Of a stretch of DNA of 64,000 nt, positions 46,050 through 53,839 are shown in pieces. The notes beneath the pieces were generated by a model, which was not told where the DNA came from, ran no database searches, and saw only the letters and a program-made list of their open reading frames with translations. Positions within the stretch are counted from its first letter, which is position 1. Every line of letters begins with the position of its first letter. A program made the translations under genes and the position numbers. The DNA comes from JAGOBP01 sp964550855 (lineage in GTDB: Bacteria > Chloroflexota > Anaerolineae > Fen-1058), in NCBI GenBank assembly GCA_964550855.1, contig CAZKBQ010000002.1, positions 62,001 through 126,000 on the forward strand, given 5' to 3'.

Positions 46050-46973
46050 ATGTACATCATTGGCGAAAACATCCACATCATCTCCGAGAAAGTGAAGGAA
46101 GCGCTGAAGGCGCGCGACGCGAAGTTTTTTCAAGACCTGGCGGTGAAGCAGGTGGAGGCGGGCGCGCGAGCGTTGGACATCAACCTGGGCCCGCGCAAGA
46201 CCGACGGGACCGAAGTTTTCCCGTGGATGGTGGACGTCGTGCAGGCCGTGGTCGATGTGCCGCTGAGCTTTGACACGACCAACCTGGCCGGCATCGAGGC
46301 GGGCCTGAAGCGCGTCACCAAGGCTCAACCCATCATCAACTCGACCTCGGCGGAGCCGGAGCGGCTGGAGAAGGTGCCGTTGGTGGCGAAGCAGTACAAC
46401 ACCAAACTCATCGCGCTGACGATGGGCAAGAGCGGCATCCCGGTGGCGGCCGACGAGCGCGTGAACATCGCCATCGAGCAGCTGATCCCGCGCATGGTCG
46501 AGATCGATTTTCCGATGCAGGACCTGATCATCGACCCGCTGGTGTTGACGGTGAGCGGCTGCCAGCAGTACTGCCCGGAGCTGATCGAAGCGGTGCGCAC
46601 CCTGCCGGTGTCGTGGGATCCCTCGCCGGCCATCTCGGTCGGTTTGTCCAATGTCTCCAACGCCGTGCCCAATGAGAACCGACCGCTCATCAACCGGGTG
46701 TACTGCGCCATGCTGATGGGCGTGGGCCTGCAGATGATGATCGCCAATCCGATGGACAAAGAGCAGAACCAGGTGATCCGCATCATCGAGACGCGCGATG
46801 CCTCCACGCCGGTGGGCCGGTTGTATCTGAAGATCGCGGATCGCATCGCGGCCATGGAAGAGCCGCAGCCGGAGGACGTGGACTTTAGCGATCCGGAGCA
46901 GGTGGCGATCTGGAAGACGGTGCAGATCTTGCTGAACAAGGTCATTTACGCGGACGGCTATCTCAGTCAGTGA
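46050..46973 (+). CDS. acsE: methyl-THF:corrinoid/iron-sulfur protein methyltransferase
   Basis: Cytosolic TIM-barrel methyltransferase of 307 residues that moves the methyl group from methyl-THF to the cobalt of AcsCD. It belongs to the pterin-binding (DHPS-like) family: GENIHIISEKVKEAL, ARALDINLGPRKTDGTE, LSFDTTNLAGIEAGL, NSTSAEPERL and VGLSNVSNAVPNENRPL are characteristic. AAAGGACTCCC precedes the ATG. It joins the THF branch with the carbonyl branch. Confidence 0.95.
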   Translation: MYIIGENIHIISEKVKEALKARDAKFFQDLAVKQVEAGARALDINLGPRKTDGTEVFPWMVDVVQAVVDVPLSFDTTNLAGIEAGLKRVTKAQPIINSTSAEPERLEKVPLVAKQYNTKLIALTMGKSGIPVAADERVNIAIEQLIPRMVEIDFPMQDLIIDPLVLTVSGCQQYCPELIEAVRTLPVSWDPSPAISVGLSNVSNAVPNENRPLINRVYCAMLMGVGLQMMIANPMDKEQNQVIRIIETRDASTPVGRLYLKIADRIAAMEEPQPEDVDFSDPEQVAIWKTVQILLNKVIYADGYLSQ

Positions 46974-46974
46974 T

Positions 46975-47038
46975 GTGTGGCTGGTGGTTGGTGGTGAGTT
47001 GAAAGACTATTCACTCGTCACTTGTCACTAGCCACCAT
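46975..47038. repeat. GGTGGTTGG/CACTCGTCAC gap repeat after acsE
   Basis: TGTGTGGCTGGTGGTTGGTG and a second arm of TCACTCGTCACTTGTCACTA, then GCCACCA; partly complementary. It shares the CACTCGTCAC word with the gaps before acsB and acsV. Confidence 0.5.
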
Positions 47039-47053
47039 TCATTCCCGTTCACC

Positions 47054-47572
47054 ATGCCACCTTTTCCGAAGCGGACGTATCGTCATCTGGGGCAGTTGTG
47101 GGCGGATGTGAAGTCCGTCAGGCAGCGCCGCGCCTTGATCCGTTCGATTATGTGGGGCGGGCTGTCGCCGCAGTTCCGCGAGCGGCTGATACTGGCGGTG
47201 ACGGCGGTGAACGAGTGCCGCTACTGTGCCTACTTCCACATGAAGGCGGCCGATGCGATCGGGTTGAGCGAGGCCGAGTCGCGCGCGCTGCTGGATCGCC
47301 GCCTGGATCAGGCGCCGCCCGAAGAGCTGCCCGCTCTGTTGTACGCGCAACATTGGGCCGAACGTGACGCGCAGCCGGAACCGGCGATGCGCGCGCGATT
47401 GATCGAAACCTACGGGCCGGCACAGGCCGATCGGATTGAGCTGGTTCTGCGGCTGATCCGCATCGGCAATCTGCTGGGCAATACCTTTGACGCCGTGCTG
47501 TACGCGGCCTCGGCCGGCCGGCTGGGCCATCCTCAAGCGAAAGGAGTTGTTCACCATGGCGACGGTGCGTGA
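47054..47572 (+). CDS. AhpD/carboxymuconolactone decarboxylase-like protein
   Basis: Helical protein of 172 residues of the CMD/AhpD superfamily. The redox-type motif ECRYCAYFH (CxxC followed by His) is at about residues 56-64, after LSPQFRERLILAVTAVNE. In AhpD this pair is reduced by lipoyl proteins and defends against peroxide; here it could protect the oxygen-sensitive C1 enzymes, which is inference. There is no visible Shine-Dalgarno. It overlaps the next gene by 17 bases, so the two are coupled. Confidence 0.82.
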   Translation: MPPFPKRTYRHLGQLWADVKSVRQRRALIRSIMWGGLSPQFRERLILAVTAVNECRYCAYFHMKAADAIGLSEAESRALLDRRLDQAPPEELPALLYAQHWAERDAQPEPAMRARLIETYGPAQADRIELVLRLIRIGNLLGNTFDAVLYAASAGRLGHPQAKGVVHHGDGA

Positions 47573-48002
47573 TCTGTTGAAAGGGCGCGAGGACCGGGCA
47601 ATCTGGTCACTGACGCCGGACATGACGGTGCTGGACGCGCTGAAAGCGATGGCCGAGCACAACGTGGGCGCGATGCCGGTGCTCGAGGGAGATCGGCTGC
47701 TGGGGGTGTTCTCCGAACGCGATTACGCGCGCAAGATCATCCTCAAAGGCCGGCACTCCAACGAGACGCCGGTGCGCGAGGTGATGACGCGCGAGGTGGT
47801 GACGGTGACCATGGACACGCCGCTGGAGCACTGCATGCGGCTGATGAGCGAACAGCACATCCGGCACCTGCCCGTCGTCGAAGACAGCCGGCTGGTGTCA
47901 CACTTCTCCATCCGCGACCTGATGCAATGGGTGATCGACACGCAGAAACAGCAGATCGACCATTTGCAAGATTACATCGAAGGCGGTGGCTACGTCCGGT
48001 GA
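47556..48002 (+). CDS. CBS-domain protein 2
   Basis: Protein of 148 residues consisting of a CBS pair (about 5-60 and 72-128) of the inosine-dehydrogenase-like stand-alone type: SLTPDMTVLDALKAMAEHNV with GAMPVLEGDRLLGVFSERDY, and REVMTREVVTVTMDTPLEHC with HIRHLPVVEDSRLVSHFSIR. Such proteins bind AMP, ADP, ATP or NADH and act as regulators. AAAGGAGTTGTTCACC precedes the ATG, inside the end of the AhpD-like gene. Confidence 0.88.
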   Translation: MATVRDLLKGREDRAIWSLTPDMTVLDALKAMAEHNVGAMPVLEGDRLLGVFSERDYARKIILKGRHSNETPVREVMTREVVTVTMDTPLEHCMRLMSEQHIRHLPVVEDSRLVSHFSIRDLMQWVIDTQKQQIDHLQDYIEGGGYVR

Positions 48003-48009
48003 CTGATCG

Positions 48010-48035
48010 GCCCCCCGCTGTCAGGAAAGGGGGGC
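48010..48035 (+). terminator. GC stem-loop after CBS protein 2
   Basis: GCCCCCC and GGGGGGC, 12-base loop, followed by GTTAAAAT. The T-run is short, so termination may be partial. Confidence 0.45.
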
Positions 48036-48062
48036 GTTAAAATCGATGACATTCAGCACTAA

Positions 48063-48088
48063 AGCCGCCGGACGCTGGCGGCTATACT
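48063..48088 (+). promoter_or_regulatory. possible promoter with adjoining dyad before metVF
   Basis: TATACT (48083-48088) lies 30 bases before the ATG, and the 7-base dyad AGCCGCC / GGCGGCT (48063-48083) ends on its first base. No good -35 is visible, which would suit an activator or repressor site. Confidence 0.35.
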
Positions 48089-48118
48089 CTTCATAAGATT
48101 GTCGAGTGGAGGCTCTTT

Positions 48119-49630
48119 ATGCCGTTGTTTACACCCGCTCGCCGCTGGCAGCCCGCCTATTACAGCTTCAAGCGCGAGAAGGCCAGCCGTCGCGCACTGG
48201 CCGCGACCGAGCGCGTCATTAAAGGCGCGTTGTTCGGCTGCCGCATGTGCGGCAACTGCCTGTTGCAGGAGACCGCTTTCATCTGCTCGATGGAGTGTCC
48301 CAAGGGCGCGCGAAACGGCCCCTGCGGTGGTTCCACGTCCGAGCGCTGCTACGTCGATCCCACCCGGCCCTGCATCTGGTACAAGATCTACGAGCGGGCG
48401 TTCAAGCTGGGGCGCGAAGAGAAACTGCTGGAAGTTCTCCCGCCGCTCGATTGGGACAAGGTGGGCACCGAGACATGGGGCGATGTCTGGGCGCAGGTGC
48501 AGAAAGTTGGCGCGCGCAAGTTCTTTGGCGGCCTGTTGTCGAAAGAGACGCGCCACGATACGTGGGAATCGGTCTTTGAGCCGGTGCGCCAGCCCGACTG
48601 GTGGCAGGGCGACGCGAAGTATCATCCGCCCACCTACACCGAGCCGATCTCGGATCTGGAGAAGCACCTGAGGGCAGGGCGCTTCGTAGTGACGGCCGAG
48701 GTGGCACCACCGCTGACGACCGCCACGAAGAAGCTGTGCACCAACGTCAATCTGATCAAGCCGTACGTGTCGGCCATCAACTTCACCGATAGTCCTTCGG
48801 CGACCGCGCGGATGTCAAGCTGGGCGTGCAGCGTGCTGGCGCTGCAGAACGGCGCGGAGCCGGTGATGCAGATCGCGGCGCGTGATCGCACCCGCGTGGG
48901 CCTGCAATCAGAAGTGCTGGGCGCGACGGCGCTGGGCGTCAAGAACATCCTGTGCTTGTCGGGCGACAACGCGCGCATGGGGCCCTCGCCGATGAGCCGC
49001 CTCGACGTGATCGACATCGATTCGATCCAGATGCTGTGGATTTTGCGGCGGATGCGCGATGAGGGTAAGTACTTGGACGGCCGCGACATCAAGTTTGCGC
49101 CCAAGATGTTCCTGGGTGCAGCGGCCAGCCCCTTCGCCAGCGAGCCGCGCTTCCAGGCGATCCGCGAGCATAAGAAGGTGAACGCGGGCGCGCAGTTCTT
49201 CCAGACCAACCTGGTGTTCGACGCGGATCGGTTGGACATCTGGCTGAACGAACTGGCCAAGCGCAACATCCTTGACAAGGTATACATCCTCATCGGCATT
49301 ACGCCGCTGAAGACGTTTAAGATGGCGAAGTACATGAACGACACCGTGCCGGGGGTGTTTGTACCAGACCCGATCTTGAAGCGGATGGAAGCGGCCGGCG
49401 ACCGCGCCGAAGAAGAAGGCGTGCAGATCGCGCTGGAACTGATCGAGCAGATCAAGACCAAGCAGGGCGTGCACGGCATCCACCTGATGGCCGTGGGCTG
49501 GGAAGAGATCGTGCCGCGCATCATCCGCGAGGCGGGGCTGCTGCCGCCCGATTTTGTGGAACCGGCGCCGGTGAAGGAGAAGAAGCCGAAGCTGGAGCCG
49601 GTAACGTCGGCGGTGGTGGCCGCGAATTAG
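48119..49630 (+). CDS. metF: fused MetV-MetF methylenetetrahydrofolate reductase
   Basis: Protein of 503 residues that reduces methylene-THF to methyl-THF, the last step of the methyl branch. Residues about 35-95 form a MetV-like cysteine-rich domain (FGCRMCGNCLLQETAFICSM, then ECPKGARNGPCGG and CYVDPTRPCIW). In acetogens MetV is a separate subunit that links MetF to its electron donor. The MetF TIM barrel starts near residue 185 (RFVVTAEVAPPLTTATKKL) and shows NILCLSGDN and YILIGITPLKTFKMAKYM. The C-terminal 20 residues are Lys/Pro-rich. GGAGGCTCTTT precedes the ATG. Confidence 0.92.
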   Translation: MPLFTPARRWQPAYYSFKREKASRRALAATERVIKGALFGCRMCGNCLLQETAFICSMECPKGARNGPCGGSTSERCYVDPTRPCIWYKIYERAFKLGREEKLLEVLPPLDWDKVGTETWGDVWAQVQKVGARKFFGGLLSKETRHDTWESVFEPVRQPDWWQGDAKYHPPTYTEPISDLEKHLRAGRFVVTAEVAPPLTTATKKLCTNVNLIKPYVSAINFTDSPSATARMSSWACSVLALQNGAEPVMQIAARDRTRVGLQSEVLGATALGVKNILCLSGDNARMGPSPMSRLDVIDIDSIQMLWILRRMRDEGKYLDGRDIKFAPKMFLGAAASPFASEPRFQAIREHKKVNAGAQFFQTNLVFDADRLDIWLNELAKRNILDKVYILIGITPLKTFKMAKYMNDTVPGVFVPDPILKRMEAAGDRAEEEGVQIALELIEQIKTKQGVHGIHLMAVGWEEIVPRIIREAGLLPPDFVEPAPVKEKKPKLEPVTSAVVAAN

Positions 49631-49931
49631 GATTTATACCGCAGCGGACGCGGAGAACGCAGAGGGCTGAAGTCCAACGCAGCATCGAATGAGCGACGTT
49701 CGGTGCTGCGTTGATTATTATTCCAGCTGACTCCAATCGCTCTACAGTGCGTCACCCCACCGTTCTAACAGGAAGGGCTTAGGCCGGGCGAAGACATTCA
49801 AATGAAAGTGCATTGGCTTCCTGTTTTACCTTCGATTATTCCGCCTTTCGCCTGATATCCCGACGAGTCGTTGACACCCATTCGATTCTGCCGCACACTG
49901 TAAACACCCCATCCCCAAAAGGAGCGACACT
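49631..49931. other. intergenic region between metVF and panB
   Basis: About 300 bases without a gene. It holds one likely terminator (49675-49722) and a GCGGACGCGGAGAACGCAGAG segment like the words of other gaps. The rest shows no recognisable site except the AAAAGGAGCG ribosome-binding site of panB at its end. Confidence 0.6.
49675..49722 (+). terminator. terminator-like hairpin after metVF
   Basis: CAACGCAGCA pairs with TGCTGCGTTG (49675-49684 and 49704-49713), with CGAA/TTCG extending the stem inside, followed by ATTATTATT. Confidence 0.6.
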
Positions 49932-50783
49932 GTGGCCGAGCGCAAAAAAGTAACCCTCCCCGATTTGTTCAAGAAGATGCAGGATAAAGTGCCCATCACG
50001 ATGATCACGTGCTACGACTACTCGATGGCCTATCTGGTCGAGCAGGCGGGCATCGACATCGTGCTGGTGGGCGACAGCCTGGGCATGACGCTGCTGGGCT
50101 ATGAAGGCACGCTGCCCGTCACCATGGACGACATGATCGTGCACACGGCGGCCGTGCGGCGCGGCACGCCCAAGAGCTGGCTCATCGGCGATATGCCGTA
50201 CATGTCCTACCAGCCCTCGGTCGAGACCGCCATCCGCAACGCGGGCCGCTTCATGGCGCAGACCGGCTGCGATATGGTCAAACTCGAAGGCGGCGTGGAG
50301 ATGGCCGACCGCATCGAAGGCATCGCCAAAGCCGGCATCCCCGTCATGGGCCACCTCGGCTTGACGCCGCAGAGCGTCAGCGCGCTGGGCGGCTTCAAGG
50401 TGCAGGGCAAAGACGCGCTGCGCGCCAAGAAGATCATCGACGACGCCAAAACGCTGGAAAACGCCGGCGCGTCGAGCATCCTGTTCGAGATGATCCCCGA
50501 TCGGGTGCAGCAGATCATCACCGAGCGAGCCAACATCCCGATCATCTCGCTCGGCTCCGGGCCGCACGCCCACGGCCAGCTGCTGATCTTCCACGATATG
50601 TTCGGCCTGTATCCGCGCTTCAAACCGAAGATGGCCAAGGTGTTCGGCAACGCCGGCGAAGTCATCCTCAACGGCCTGAAACTGTACGTCGAGGAAGTGA
50701 CCAGCGGGCAGTTCCCGCAGCCCGAAAACTGGTTCGGCATGAAGGACGACGAATTTGAAGAATTGAAAGCGATGCTGGACTAA
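49932..50783 (+). CDS. panB: 3-methyl-2-oxobutanoate hydroxymethyltransferase
   Basis: Metal-dependent TIM-barrel enzyme of 283 residues that adds a hydroxymethyl group from methylene-THF to 2-ketoisovalerate, giving ketopantoate for CoA. Signature regions: KKVPITMITCYDYSMA-type start, DIVLVGDSLGMTLLGYE, VKLEGGVEMADRI, PVMGHLGLTPQSV and IPIISLGSGPHAHGQLLIFHD. The GTG start has AAAAGGAGCGACACT upstream. It uses the same C1 donor that MetF consumes, and its product would be the substrate of the reductase at 27231. Confidence 0.93.
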   Translation: MAERKKVTLPDLFKKMQDKVPITMITCYDYSMAYLVEQAGIDIVLVGDSLGMTLLGYEGTLPVTMDDMIVHTAAVRRGTPKSWLIGDMPYMSYQPSVETAIRNAGRFMAQTGCDMVKLEGGVEMADRIEGIAKAGIPVMGHLGLTPQSVSALGGFKVQGKDALRAKKIIDDAKTLENAGASSILFEMIPDRVQQIITERANIPIISLGSGPHAHGQLLIFHDMFGLYPRFKPKMAKVFGNAGEVILNGLKLYVEEVTSGQFPQPENWFGMKDDEFEELKAMLD

Positions 50784-50784
50784 C

Positions 50785-50826
50785 GAGTAATGAGTAATGA
50801 GTAATGAGTAAGTTGCTCGTTACTCT
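50785..50826. repeat. GAGTAAT-word hairpin after panB
   Basis: GAGTAATGAGTAATGAGTAA, continuing ATGAGTAAG, then GCTCGTTACTC; same word as at 43666. Confidence 0.65.
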
Positions 50827-50843
50827 CTGCGGAGGGACACGCA

Positions 50844-52136
50844 ATGACCAATCTGCACGATCGTCTTCTCATCCCCGACGGCAACCTCGCCGCCATCAAC
50901 GCGCTGCTGCTCAATCCCGATACGCGCGTGATCGACGCGCTACTGAAGGTCGTGGAGAAATACGGCACGCCGGAAGAGATCAATCGGAAAGCGGCAGAAG
51001 CGCGTCAACTCGATCGGCTGTTGGCGCGGCTCGACGAGATCCACTCGCCCTACCGCGCCGATCTCGACTGGCTGATGGAACAGCGCGACCGGGGCGCATT
51101 TGTCAGCGAAGCCCACTATCGCCGCGCCGTGCTGGGCGATCGGGCCGACACCATGACCTTCGCCGACGACTTCGCCGTGACGCTGGAGATCAGCGCCGCG
51201 CAGTACTTCCCGTGGCTCATCACCGAGGCGAAGCAGGCCATCGCCAACCGTGAACTGATGCCCGGCCGCTACATCCGCGTGCGCAACATGAAGGAATCCG
51301 AAGCCGATCAGGGCGACATGCTGGCCTTCGCCGCCGCCATGCAGATCATGGGCGCGAGCTACGTGGAGACGCTGGACACCAAAGGCACCGACGGCAGCAA
51401 CATCCACCTCAACGGCCCGGCCACCATCACCGGCTACTTCACCGGCATCGGCTCGCCCAACGACTATCCGCTGAAGTGGGCGGACGAGTTCCTGTATTAC
51501 TACACGACCTACGGCACGCGGCAGGTACTCAACACCAATCCCGGCACGGTGCTGGTGGGCTACCTGCTGTACAAACTCGGCATCGACAACGAGTTCAAGA
51601 TTTCGGTCTTCATGGGCAACGACAATCCGTATGCGGTGCTGTGGACGCTGATCGGCGCCAAGCTGTTTGCGCGGCCCGATGGGACTTCGCCGCTCATCGG
51701 CTTCAACTTCAGCAACGCCGTGAACAACCAGACGATTGAACTCTGTGCCGAAGTGCGCCGCGAACTCGACTTCGAAAGTGTGGTGCGCTTTGAGCATCAC
51801 ATCACCGAGACGTGGAAGTCGATCGTGCGGCAGCCGTATCTGCGCCGTGACGAACTGATCGAACTGGCCGATCACGTGCCCAACATCTCCGCCAAGCACG
51901 AAGGCGGCGATCCCGACATCGAGCCGACACTCGCGCATCCGTCCGACATCCTGGACTACTTCCGCGCCAAAGACGAAGTGATCGGCAGTGGCGAAATGCC
52001 GCTGCTGGAGCGCAACTATCTGGAGAAGCACGCCGCGCTCAACCGCACAGCGCGCGCGTTGACCGAGCATGGCCTGAGCTTCGTCGCAGCGAAGAACCTG
52101 CATCACTTGCCCTCGACTGAAGCCGTTCTGGCCTGA
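50844..52136 (+). CDS. conserved-looking protein of unknown function, 430 residues
   Basis: No family recognised. It reads as a soluble, folded alpha/beta protein without signal peptide or membrane helix. Notable segments are GRYIRVRNMKESEADQGDML, ASYVETLDTKGTDGSNIHLN, GPATITGYFTGIGSPNDYPL, VFMGNDNPYAVLWTLIGAK, LIGFNFSNAVNNQTIEL and VVRFEHHITETWKSIVRQPY. The His pair and several Asp/Glu residues could bind metal, and the strand-helix rhythm is compatible with a TIM barrel. It has only a few Cys, not arranged in clusters. GGAGGGACACGC precedes the ATG. It sits between panB and fumarase in the C1 cluster, which suggests a metabolic enzyme. Confidence 0.75.
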   Translation: MTNLHDRLLIPDGNLAAINALLLNPDTRVIDALLKVVEKYGTPEEINRKAAEARQLDRLLARLDEIHSPYRADLDWLMEQRDRGAFVSEAHYRRAVLGDRADTMTFADDFAVTLEISAAQYFPWLITEAKQAIANRELMPGRYIRVRNMKESEADQGDMLAFAAAMQIMGASYVETLDTKGTDGSNIHLNGPATITGYFTGIGSPNDYPLKWADEFLYYYTTYGTRQVLNTNPGTVLVGYLLYKLGIDNEFKISVFMGNDNPYAVLWTLIGAKLFARPDGTSPLIGFNFSNAVNNQTIELCAEVRRELDFESVVRFEHHITETWKSIVRQPYLRRDELIELADHVPNISAKHEGGDPDIEPTLAHPSDILDYFRAKDEVIGSGEMPLLERNYLEKHAALNRTARALTEHGLSFVAAKNLHHLPSTEAVLA

Positions 52137-52146
52137 AGCATACCAA

Positions 52147-52216
52147 CCGTCGAGAACGTTGAGCGCGTTAGAGTCGCCCGGTACAATCGGCGCGGCGCGC
52201 TCAACGCTCCCGACGG
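52147..52216 (+). promoter_or_regulatory. promoter nested inside a long inverted repeat, before fumarase
   Basis: Two 21-base arms (52147-52167 and 52196-52216) match at 19 of 21 positions as an inverted repeat. Between and partly within them lie TTGAGC (52159-52164), a 17-base spacer and TACAAT (52182-52187). The expected start of transcription falls at the edge of the second arm. Confidence 0.55.
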
Positions 52217-52235
52217 CGAACATGGGAGCGAACAC

Positions 52236-53108
52236 ATGCGAGATCTAACCAACGAATTCGTCGAATTGATCCGCCGCGCCTCCACCGATCTCTCGCCCGA
52301 CGTGCAGAAATCGCTGGAGCAGGCCCGCGACGTCGAGGACCAGGGCTCGGCGGCGCAGAGCGCGCTGATCACCATCCTGGACAACGTGGAACTGTCGCGC
52401 CGGAATTCCACGCCCATCTGCCAGGACACCGGCACGCCCATCTTCTACGTGCACCACCCCGAAGGCTGGAGCACCCGCAAATTGCGCGAGCAGATTCGCG
52501 CCGCTGTGGTGGAGGCCACCAAGAAATCCTACCTGCGACCCAACGCCGTCGATTCGCTCACCGACAAGAACAGCGGCAACAACCTGGGCGACGACGCCTT
52601 CCCCACCATTCACTTCGAAGAGGTCGAAGGTGACACGCTCACTGTGGACTTCATGATGAAGGGCGGCGGCTGCGAGAACGTCGGCGCGCAATACTCATTG
52701 CCGAATTCGCAACTGGGCGCGGGACGTGACCTGGCCGGCGTGCGCAAGGTGGTGCTGGACGCCGTGCAGAAGGCGCAGGGGCAGGGCTGCGCGCCCGGTG
52801 TGCTGGGCGTCGCCATCGGCGGCGATCGCGGCTCGTCCTACTATCGCTCCAAGGAAGTGCTCTTCCGCAAGATGGACGACACCAACCCCGATCCTGAACT
52901 GGCGAAGTTGGAAGCGCGCCTGACCGATGAAGCCAATCAGCTGGGCATCGGCCCGATGGGCTTCGGCGGCAAGACCACGGTGCTGGGCACCAAGATGACG
53001 GGCATGCACCGGCTGCCCGCTTCGTTCTTCGTGTCCGTGTCGTACATGTGCTGGGCGCACCGCCGCCGCCGCATGACTGTGCGCGGCGATGAAGTGCGGT
53101 ACGAATAG
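52236..53108 (+). CDS. fumA: fumarate hydratase class I, alpha subunit
   Basis: Subunit of 290 residues of the two-subunit iron-sulfur fumarase (or a related tartrate/fumarate dehydratase) that interconverts fumarate and malate. Characteristic segments are STPICQDTGTPIFYV (with a cluster Cys), MMKGGGCENVGAQYSLPN (cluster Cys), GQGCAPGVLGVAIGGDRG (cluster Cys) and MGFGGKTTVLGTKM. The three Cys that hold the 4Fe-4S cluster are therefore present. The ATG at 52236 follows GGGAGCGAACAC. The beta subunit follows after a word-repeat gap. Confidence 0.93.
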   Translation: MRDLTNEFVELIRRASTDLSPDVQKSLEQARDVEDQGSAAQSALITILDNVELSRRNSTPICQDTGTPIFYVHHPEGWSTRKLREQIRAAVVEATKKSYLRPNAVDSLTDKNSGNNLGDDAFPTIHFEEVEGDTLTVDFMMKGGGCENVGAQYSLPNSQLGAGRDLAGVRKVVLDAVQKAQGQGCAPGVLGVAIGGDRGSSYYRSKEVLFRKMDDTNPDPELAKLEARLTDEANQLGIGPMGFGGKTTVLGTKMTGMHRLPASFFVSVSYMCWAHRRRRMTVRGDEVRYE

Positions 53109-53121
53109 GCGTTACGTTAAA

Positions 53122-53184
53122 CGTAAAACGTAAAACGTGAAGCGTAAAACGTAAAACGTGAAGCGTAAAACGTAAAACGTGAAG
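53122..53184. repeat. three perfect 21-base tandem units between fumarase genes
   Basis: Three identical consecutive units (53122-53142, 53143-53163, 53164-53184), each CGTAAAACGT + AAAACGTGAAG, preceded by a degenerate half unit and followed by CGTGAATGG. Confidence 0.9.
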
Positions 53185-53201
53185 CGTGAATGGAGATACT
53201 T

Positions 53202-53828
53202 ATGAAACAACTCACCATGCCCATTCCCGATGAAGCCATCCTCGATCTGAAGGTGGGCGATCCCGTCAGTCTGAACGGCGTGATGATCACGGCGCGCGAC
53301 GCCGCCCACAAGTGGATGCACGAAACATTCATCAAGCGCACCCGATCGCCCCAGGGCGACGACGAAGAAGTCTACGCCGCCATCAAGCAATTGTTGAACG
53401 GCGGCGGCATCTATCACTGCGGGCCGGTGGTGGCCGGGCTGGACACGAAGGATTATCGGTTTGTGGCCGCCGGGCCGACCACCAGCACGCGCGAAGAACC
53501 GTATCAGGCCGACGTGATGCGTCACTTCAACGTCAAAGTCGTCATCGGCAAAGGCGGGATGGGACCGAAGACGCTGAAAGGCTGCGAAGAAACGCCCGGC
53601 GTCTATCTGCACGCCATCGGCGGCGCGGCCTCACTCATCGCGCAGACGGTGGTCAAAGTGCACGGCGTTTACAAGTACGCGTTCGGCGTGCCGGAGGCGA
53701 TGTGGGTGATCGAAGTCAAGGACTTCCCGGCCGTCGTCACCATGGACGCGCACGGCGACAGCCTGCACGCCGTCATCGATCAGCGCAGCAAGGCCGAGTT
53801 TGAGCGATTGTTGGCTCTGCCGCTCTAA
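53202..53828 (+). CDS. fumB: fumarate hydratase class I, beta subunit
   Basis: Subunit of 208 residues completing the class I fumarase. Recognisable parts: VGDPVSLNGVMITARDAAHK, IYHCGPVVAG, AAGPTTSTREEPYQADVMRH and IGKGGMGPKTLKGCEE, the swivelling-domain loops that bind substrate. The ATG at 53202 follows GGAGATACTT; an upstream ATG at 53190 lies in the repeat and lacks a site. In a cell with the Wood-Ljungdahl pathway this fumarase would serve an incomplete or reductive citric acid cycle. Confidence 0.93.
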   Translation: MKQLTMPIPDEAILDLKVGDPVSLNGVMITARDAAHKWMHETFIKRTRSPQGDDEEVYAAIKQLLNGGGIYHCGPVVAGLDTKDYRFVAAGPTTSTREEPYQADVMRHFNVKVVIGKGGMGPKTLKGCEETPGVYLHAIGGAASLIAQTVVKVHGVYKYAFGVPEAMWVIEVKDFPAVVTMDAHGDSLHAVIDQRSKAEFERLLALPL

Positions 53829-53839
53829 GTAATCTGATT

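Noticed and set aside
48010..48035. Strong rho-independent terminator splitting the C1 cluster after the second CBS gene
   Set aside because: The stem is strong but only GTTAAAAT follows; kept only as a low-confidence terminator.
53109..53330. Minus-strand ORFs over the ACGTAAA repeats reading as repeated RFTFYVL peptides
   Set aside because: They are translations of the tandem repeat and of the reverse strand of the fumarase gene, with no ribosome-binding site.
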